DNA of 39,592 bases, from positions 7,099 through 46,690 of the forward strand of contig MEGH01000051.1 of the NCBI GenBank assembly GCA_001725415.1. Direction: 5' to 3'. The notes below the pieces were generated by a model that was not told the DNA's origin, made no database searches, and saw only the letters and a list, made by a program, of their open reading frames with translations. Shown one piece after another: positions 33,734 to 39,592 of the stretch (position 1 is its first letter; each line of letters begins with the position of its first letter). A program made the translations under genes and the position numbers. This DNA comes from Pseudonocardia sp. SCN 73-27. Lineage in GTDB: Bacteria > Actinomycetota > Actinomycetes > Mycobacteriales > Pseudonocardiaceae.

Positions 33734-35214
33734 CCGGCACCGCGCTGCACGCCGCCCGCCGCGAGGCCGAGCTGCACGCGCTCGCCGGCGGCGAGGTCGT
33801 CGACCTGCTCGTCGTCGGCCTCGGCGTCACCGGCGCCGGCGTCGCTCTCGACGCCGCGAGCCGCGGCCTCACCGTCGCCGCCGTCGACGCCCACGACCTC
33901 GCCTTCGGCACGTCCCGCTGGAGCTCCAAGCTCGTCCACGGCGGGCTGCGCTACCTCGCCTCCGGCCGCATCGGTGTCGCCTTCGCCAGCATGCGCGAGC
34001 GCCGCGTCATCCTCGAAACCGTTGCGCCCCATCTCGTCCGACCACTCCCGATGGTGCTGCCCGGCGACGGGCGCCGCGCCCTGCTCACCGGCGCCGGCCT
34101 GCGCGGCGCCGAACTGCTCTCCCGCGCCGCCGGCACCCGACGCGACACCCTCCCGGCACCCCGACGCATTCGCGCCGCCGAGGCCCGGCAGCTCGTCCCC
34201 GGCCTGCGCGACACCGGTGAGGGCGCCTGGCTCTCCTACGACGGACAGCTCGTCGACGACGCCCGGCTCGTCGTCGCCCTCGCCCGCACCGCCGCCGGGC
34301 ACGGCGCCCGCATCCTCACCCGCTGCCGCGCGATCAACGTCGCCGGTGACGGCGCACTCGTCCACGACACCGTCGCCGACGCCCCCGTCCGGCTGCGCGC
34401 CCGCGCCGTCGTCAACGCCGCCGGGGTGTGGGCAGGCGGGCTCGTCGACGGCGTGACGCTGCGCCCCTCACGTGGCAGCCACGTCGTGCTCCCCGCCGCC
34501 GCGCTGGGCAACCCCACCGGCGCCCTGACCGTCCCCATCGACGGGTCGTTGTCCCGCTACGCCTTCGCGCTCCCCCAACCCGGCGGGCTCGTCTACCTGG
34601 GCATCACCGACGAGCCCGTCGACGGCCCCGTCCCCGACGTCCCCGAACCCACCGAACGCGAGATCAGGTTCCTGCTCGACGTCCTCAACGCCGCGCTCAC
34701 CACACCCCTCCGGCGCGACCAGGTCCTCGGCGCCTACGCCGGGCTGCGCCCCCTGCTCGACGACGGCCGTCACAGCGGTGCCGACCTCTCCCGCAAGCAC
34801 GCCGTCCTCACCTCCGCGTCCGGGGTGGTGACGGTCGTCGGAGGCAAACTCACCACCTACCGCGCCATGGCCACCGACGCCGTCGACGCCGCGGTCGCCG
34901 CCCGCTCGCTCTCCGCCGGGCCGAGCCTCACGGCCACGTTGCCGCTGGTCGGGGCCGGTCCCGTCCCTGCGGGACTGCCGCCGCGGCTCGTGGAGCGCTA
35001 CGGCTCCGAGGCCGCTCAGGTCGCCGCCTGCGGCGACACCGAGCCCATCGCCGACCAGGTGCCCGTCAGCCCCGCCGAGCTGCGCTGGGGTGTCACCCAC
35101 GAGCTGGCCCTCGACGTCGACGACCTGCTCGACCGCCGCACCCGCGTCGGCCTGGTCCCCTCCCGCCGCGCCGTCGCCGAACCCGCCGCCAGAGCAGCCC
35201 TCGACCGCCCGTGA
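33730..35214 (+). CDS. glpD: glycerol-3-phosphate dehydrogenase, FAD-dependent
   Basis: A 494-residue GlpD. The FAD-binding VVGLGVTGAGVALDAASRGL is at about residues 28-47, followed by the family segment SSKLVHGGLRYLASG (about 65-79). Further conserved blocks are YDGQLVDDARLV, VVNAAGVWA and GGKLTTYR (near the C-terminal end of the oxidase domain). It oxidises glycerol 3-phosphate to dihydroxyacetone phosphate, feeding electrons to quinone. It is shorter than the ~550-residue enterobacterial enzyme but close to the mycobacterial GlpD1. Its TGA (35212-35214) is inside the first 42-bp palindrome. Pairing with AGPS-like and lipid kinase genes suggests a role in glycerolipid/ether-lipid supply. 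Confidence 0.93.
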   Translation: MTGTALHAARREAELHALAGGEVVDLLVVGLGVTGAGVALDAASRGLTVAAVDAHDLAFGTSRWSSKLVHGGLRYLASGRIGVAFASMRERRVILETVAPHLVRPLPMVLPGDGRRALLTGAGLRGAELLSRAAGTRRDTLPAPRRIRAAEARQLVPGLRDTGEGAWLSYDGQLVDDARLVVALARTAAGHGARILTRCRAINVAGDGALVHDTVADAPVRLRARAVVNAAGVWAGGLVDGVTLRPSRGSHVVLPAAALGNPTGALTVPIDGSLSRYAFALPQPGGLVYLGITDEPVDGPVPDVPEPTEREIRFLLDVLNAALTTPLRRDQVLGAYAGLRPLLDDGRHSGADLSRKHAVLTSASGVVTVVGGKLTTYRAMATDAVDAAVAARSLSAGPSLTATLPLVGAGPVPAGLPPRLVERYGSEAAQVAACGDTEPIADQVPVSPAELRWGVTHELALDVDDLLDRRTRVGLVPSRRAVAEPAARAALDRP

Positions 35215-35251
35215 GTGGCGATCATTGCTATAGCCATGATTCCCACTCACG
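35210..35251. repeat. 42-bp imperfect palindrome (copy 1)
   Basis: Outer arms CGTGAGTGG/CCACTCACG are perfect and the centre is GCTATAGC; the inner arms have several mismatches. It begins four bases before the end of glpD and contains its stop codon. See the twin at 35317. Confidence 0.9.
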
Positions 35252-35299
35252 ATGCCTGACCTGCGGCGACACCAAAGGTGGCAGAGCACGGCGGAACGA

Positions 35300-35316
35300 A
35301 CCGGCCTCCGGCCGGT
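35300..35316. repeat. small hairpin abutting palindrome 2
   Basis: ACCGGCC (35300-35306), loop TCC, GGCCGGT (35310-35316). It ends one base before the perfect palindrome. Confidence 0.7.
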
Positions 35317-35358
35317 CGTGAGTGGCGTTATTGGCTATAGCCAATAACGCCACTCACG
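35317..35358. terminator. 42-bp perfect palindrome (copy 2), likely bidirectional terminator
   Basis: A perfect palindrome whose arms run from CGTGAGTGGC to the central GGCTATAGCC. A 21-bp stem with almost no loop would form in RNA or as a cruciform. It lies three bases from the adenosine kinase stop (35362) and ends the intergenic space between convergent genes. It shares outer arms and CTATAG centre with copy 1. Confidence 0.8.
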
Positions 35359-35361
35359 GGG

Positions 35362-36817
<1,456 letters not shown>

Positions 36818-36982
36818 GTCTCTCCCAACACGAGCACGGGCCGAACTCATTCCTTCCGGACTGCTCCGGTGCACCCCAGTGTAGGCCGGGCTCCGACGGT
36901 CGTCGCGTTCCCTGCGCATCAGGGTGACAGGAGCCACGCGGACCTGGATCGGCGCTGGTCAGTGGCTCCCCTACCGGCTCCC

Positions 36983-38128
36983 CTACCGGCTCCCCCACCG
37001 GCTCCACTGCCGCGCGACCCGTGCGGCGAGCGCGGTCAGCGTCCCGGACGGGTCGGCCATGGAGGCCTCGATGCCGCCGGCGTCGTCGGCGACGGAGTAG
37101 GCGGAGTCGACGCCTGCGGCGGCGGCCTCGCGGCGCCCGACCGAGACCTGGCCTGCGAGGACGAGGCAGGGCACGCCGCGGTCGGCGGCGGCACGGGCGA
37201 CGGTGGTGACGAGCTTGCCGCGCAGCGACTGCCAGTCGAAGCTGCCCTCCCCGGTGACGGCGAGGCCGGCGCCGTCGCCTGCGAGGCCGTCGAGTGCGGC
37301 GTCGAGGCCGACGAGCTCGCGGACGAGCCCCGCGCCGGACACCCGGCGGGCGCCGAGTGCCAGCAGCGCGGCGCCCATGCCGCCTGCGGCGCCGGCGCCC
37401 TGCTCGTCGCGGACGTCGGTGCCCAGCGCGGCGGCCAGGACGTCGGTGAACACGGCGAGGGCGGCGTCGAGGTCGGCGACGGCGGCGTCGTCGGCACCCT
37501 TCTGCGGGCCGAAGACGGCGGCGGCACCGTGGGTGCCGAGCAGCGGGTTGTCGACGTCAGCGGCCGCGACGAGGCGGGCTCCGCCGAGGTCGACGCTCCC
37601 GTCGAGACGGGCGCAGTGCCCGAGCGAGGCACCGCCGTGGGGGATCGGGGTGCCGTCGGCGTCGACCGCGACCGCGCCGAGGGCGGCGAGCATGCCGGCG
37701 CCGCCGTCGGTGGTCGCCGACCCGCCGAGGCCGACGACGATCTCGGCCACACCGGCGTCGCGCGCGGCGGCGAGCAGCTCGCCGACACCGCGGGTGGTCG
37801 CCCGCCCGGCGACCGCGGGGGTGCGGTCGGGGCGCGGGACGTGCTGGAGGCCGCACGCCGAGGCGGACTCGACGTAGGCGGTGTGGCCGACCTGAAGCCA
37901 GGAGCCCTCGACGGGGTCGCCGAGGGGCCCGGTGACGGTCAGCGTGTGCACGGTGCCGCCGAGGGCGGTGTGCAGCACGTCGAGGAAACCGGTACCGCCG
38001 TCGGCGAGGGGCATCGAGACGACGTCGTCGCCCGGCGCCGCCTCGTTCCACCCCCTCGCGATCGCCGCCGCGGCCGCCGAGGCACTGAGCGTGCCGCCGA
38101 AAGAGTCTGGAGCCACCACCACCCGCAC
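36983..38128 (-). CDS. glycerate kinase (GlxK/GarK type)
   Basis: A 381-residue type-1 glycerate kinase. VVVAPDSFGGTLSASAAAAA is the N-terminal motif; DGGTGFLDVL and GLGGSATTDGGAGMLAALGA (about residues 130-150) are the family nucleotide/substrate segments, and GEGSFDWQSLRGK lies near 300. It phosphorylates D-glycerate to 2- or 3-phosphoglycerate. The GTG start is seven bases after TAGCCT. It diverges from the DUF3043 gene, whose start is only 33 bp away. Same order in mycobacteria (Rv2205c). Confidence 0.93.
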   Translation of the reverse strand: MRVVVAPDSFGGTLSASAAAAAIARGWNEAAPGDDVVSMPLADGGTGFLDVLHTALGGTVHTLTVTGPLGDPVEGSWLQVGHTAYVESASACGLQHVPRPDRTPAVAGRATTRGVGELLAAARDAGVAEIVVGLGGSATTDGGAGMLAALGAVAVDADGTPIPHGGASLGHCARLDGSVDLGGARLVAAADVDNPLLGTHGAAAVFGPQKGADDAAVADLDAALAVFTDVLAAALGTDVRDEQGAGAAGGMGAALLALGARRVSGAGLVRELVGLDAALDGLAGDGAGLAVTGEGSFDWQSLRGKLVTTVARAAADRGVPCLVLAGQVSVGRREAAAAGVDSAYSVADDAGGIEASMADPSGTLTALAARVARQWSRWGSR

Positions 38129-38135
38129 GTCATGC

Positions 38136-38141
38136 AGGCTA
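38136..38141 (-). promoter_or_regulatory. putative -10 element of leaderless glycerate kinase gene
   Basis: On the minus strand TAGCCT lies seven bases before the GTG at 38128. Confidence 0.4.
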
Positions 38142-38148
38142 TCGCCCG

Positions 38149-38154
38149 TAGTCT
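38149..38154 (+). promoter_or_regulatory. putative -10 element of leaderless DUF3043 gene
   Basis: TAGTCT lies seven bases before the GTG at 38162. Only seven bases separate it from the opposing -10 element, so the two promoters cannot be occupied at once. Confidence 0.45.
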
Positions 38155-38161
38155 GTGGTTC

Positions 38162-38815
38162 GTGAGGTTCCTGCGCCGCTCCGACGAGTCCACCGGCACC
38201 GCCGCCGCCGACACCACCGAAGGTGTGGACGCGGACGCCCCGACGGAGGACGTCTCCATGCGGAAGGGCCAGACGGCCGGGAAGGGCCGGGCCACGCCGA
38301 AGCGCCGCGACGCGCAGTCGGCCGCCCGCCGTCCCGCCACGCCGGCGCCGCGCACCCGCAAGGAGGCGTCGGCGTATGCGAAGGCGAACAAGCCGACGAA
38401 GGACGCCCGGCGTGCCGCCGCGGCCGAGCGCCGGGCCCGGATGGATGCGGGCGACGACCGCTACCTGCTGCCGCGCGACCGTGGCCCGGTGCGCGCCTAC
38501 ATCCGCGACGTGATCGACTCCCGCCCGCACCTCGTCGGCATGTTCATGCCGCTGGCGATCCTGGTCCTCGTCGCGGTCGTGCTGCCGATTCCGGCGATCC
38601 AGCAGTACCTCAGCCTGTTCTGCCTGCTCGCGCTCGTCGTGATGATCGCGGAGGGCGTGATCCTCGCGCTCACGACGACCCGCAAGGCCCGCGCGAAGTT
38701 CCCCACGGAGAACATCAGCGCGCTCGGCACCGGCTGGTACTGCTTCACCCGAGCCAGCCAGGTGCGCAAGCTGCGCGTCCCGAAGCCGCGCGTGCAGCGC
38801 GGCGCCACCGTCTGA
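38162..38815 (+). CDS. DUF3043 membrane protein
   Basis: A 217-residue protein. The first 110 residues are polar and strongly basic (KGQTAGKGRATPKRRDAQ and KEASAYAKANKPTKDARR), then YLLPRDRGPVRAYIRDVIDSR leads into two transmembrane segments (about 124-145 and 151-172) with a short basic tail. This is the DUF3043 pattern, conserved next to cob genes and glycerate kinase in actinobacteria (Rv2206). Function unknown. GTG start, apparently leaderless, and four bases before the cobU start. Confidence 0.88.
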   Translation: MRFLRRSDESTGTAAADTTEGVDADAPTEDVSMRKGQTAGKGRATPKRRDAQSAARRPATPAPRTRKEASAYAKANKPTKDARRAAAAERRARMDAGDDRYLLPRDRGPVRAYIRDVIDSRPHLVGMFMPLAILVLVAVVLPIPAIQQYLSLFCLLALVVMIAEGVILALTTTRKARAKFPTENISALGTGWYCFTRASQVRKLRVPKPRVQRGATV

Positions 38816-38818
38816 TCC

Positions 38819-39340
38819 GTGCCCGCCACGCTCGTCCTCGGGGGCACCCGGTCGGGCAAGTCCGCGCATGCCGAGGGGCTTCTGCCTGCCGACGTGCCGG
38901 TCCGTTACTGCGCGACGGCGCGGCGCATCCCCGGCGACGCCGAGTGGGACGCCCGCATCGCCGCGCACGTCGCCCGGCGTCCGGCGCACTGGGCGACGGT
39001 CGAGGCTCCTGATCTCGTCGCCGAGCTCGCGCAGGCGGGGGCCGTCATGGTCGACGACCTGGCGACGTGGCTGACCGGCGTCCTCGACGACGCGCAGGCG
39101 TGGACCGCGACGACCACCCCGCCGCCGGTCGGTGCCGCGGTCGACGCGCTGGTCGGCGCGGTGGCGGGGGCCGCGGGGACCGTCGTGCTGGTGTCCGCGG
39201 AGGTCGGGCTCGGCGTGGTCCCGGACACCCGGGCGGGCCGGATGTTCCGCGACGAGCTGGGCGCGCTCAACGCGGCGCTCGCCGCCGTGTGCGACGAGGT
39301 GGTGCTGCTCGTGGCCGGGCTGCCGCTCCGGCTGAAATGA
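38819..39340 (+). CDS. cobU: adenosylcobinamide kinase/guanylyltransferase
   Basis: A 173-residue CobU/CobP. The P-loop LVLGGTRSGKSAHAE is at residues 5-19, ARRIPGDAEWDARIAAH follows (substrate His region), then VDDLATWL and VLVSAEVGLGVVPD typical of the family. It phosphorylates adenosylcobinamide and transfers GMP to it, the late step of cobalamin nucleotide-loop assembly, upstream of the CobT/CobS products. GTG start four bases after the DUF3043 stop, so probably co-transcribed. Confidence 0.95.
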   Translation: MPATLVLGGTRSGKSAHAEGLLPADVPVRYCATARRIPGDAEWDARIAAHVARRPAHWATVEAPDLVAELAQAGAVMVDDLATWLTGVLDDAQAWTATTTPPPVGAAVDALVGAVAGAAGTVVLVSAEVGLGVVPDTRAGRMFRDELGALNAALAAVCDEVVLLVAGLPLRLK

Positions 39341-39348
39341 CAGCGGGG

Positions 39349-39354
39349 TATTAA
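39349..39354 (+). promoter_or_regulatory. putative -10 element of leaderless cobT gene
   Basis: TATTAA lies seven bases before the ATG at 39362, in the 21-bp gap after cobU; unusually A/T-rich for this genome. It could give cobT its own transcript within the operon. Confidence 0.4.
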
Positions 39355-39361
39355 GACGTTC

Positions 39362-39592
39362 ATGGTCGACCCTTCCGTCGCGGAGCTGCCCGCGGTCCCC
39401 GCCCCGAACGTCGAGGCCCGCCGTGAGGCCGTGGCCCGGCACGAGGCCCTGGCGGTGCCGGTCGGTGGGCTCGGTGCGCTCGCCGAGCTGGGCTGCTGGC
39501 TCGCCGCCGCGCAGGGCGTGTGCCCGCCCCGGGCGCCGGGCCGTCCGCGCGCGGTCGTCGTGGCGGCCGACCACGGCATCGCCGCCGCCGGG
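39362..39592 (+). CDS. cobT: nicotinate-nucleotide-dimethylbenzimidazole phosphoribosyltransferase, N-terminal part
   Basis: The first 77 residues before the window ends. The N-terminal helix region (PNVEARREAVARHEALAVPVGGLGALAELGCWLAAAQG) and VVVAADHGIAAAG match CobT, whose GDHG-type motif is in the active site. CobT transfers phosphoribose from nicotinate mononucleotide to dimethylbenzimidazole in cobalamin synthesis. ATG chosen because it is the first start after the cobU stop and directly follows a -10-like hexamer. Confidence 0.92.
   Translation, partial: MVDPSVAELPAVPAPNVEARREAVARHEALAVPVGGLGALAELGCWLAAAQGVCPPRAPGRPRAVVVAADHGIAAAG

Overview
The window is chromosomal DNA of a very high-GC actinobacterium with strong G/C third-position bias and many GTG starts. 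The best fit is the Pseudonocardiaceae (Pseudonocardia-like). This is inferred from gene content, since no rRNA gene or database search was available. Two blocks follow the Mycobacterium tuberculosis gene order as I recall it: ctaF-ctaC-asnB ... adoK-hesB-glycerate kinase-DUF3043-cob (compare Rv2199c to Rv2208), and glpD-tetR diverging from an AGPS-like flavoprotein-lipid kinase pair (compare Rv2249c to Rv2252). Most of the window is therefore core chromosome. I see no transposase, integrase, CRISPR array, tRNA or rRNA.

Layout. 1-9866: the end of an Arg/Asp-rich, repeat-built disordered protein; an FAD/NAD(P)-binding protein; a small membrane protein; a hotdog thioesterase; an enoyl-CoA hydratase; a DinB-like enzyme; a class II sirtuin; an operon of small membrane protein, secreted RNase Sa-type ribonuclease and barstar; an MDR oxidoreductase; and a MarR regulator. 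9929-14935: lepA, a PRC-barrel membrane protein, a second DinB-like enzyme, and an SPFH (band 7)/ribbon-helix-helix pair behind two palindromic sites. 14936-15615: a gene-free stretch with a strong hairpin and a degenerate tandem repeat. 15616-19252: an NlpC/P60 protein with a C-terminal domain resembling a dead sortase, then a two-component system. 19253-19733: gene-free, with two DnaA-box-like repeats. 19734-25109: a truncated AlkA-type glycosylase, a DUF3558 lipoprotein, a second crotonase, an O-methyltransferase, an AraC regulator, a DUF2000 protein and an acyl-CoA dehydrogenase.

25166-30798: cytochrome c oxidase subunits ctaF and ctaC, asnB, a two-domain GNAT and a fatty acid desaturase. 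30714-35214: a glycerolipid module of frameshifted lipid kinase, AGPS-like flavoprotein, TetR regulator and glycerol-3-phosphate dehydrogenase around one shared divergent promoter/operator. 35210-35358: twin 42-bp palindromes. 35362-39592: adenosine kinase, HesB/ErpA Fe-S protein, glycerate kinase, DUF3043 membrane protein, cobU and the first part of cobT.

No wholly new multi-gene system stands out. The most unusual items are the twin 42-bp palindromes, one of which contains the glpD stop codon; the NlpC/P60-degenerate sortase fusion; the RNase/barstar operon headed by a membrane protein; the RHH-type operator pair before the SPFH operon; the frameshift in the lipid kinase beside an antisense overlap; and a recurrent leaderless promoter geometry (TAnnnT-type hexamer 6-8 nt before the start codon) at about fourteen genes.
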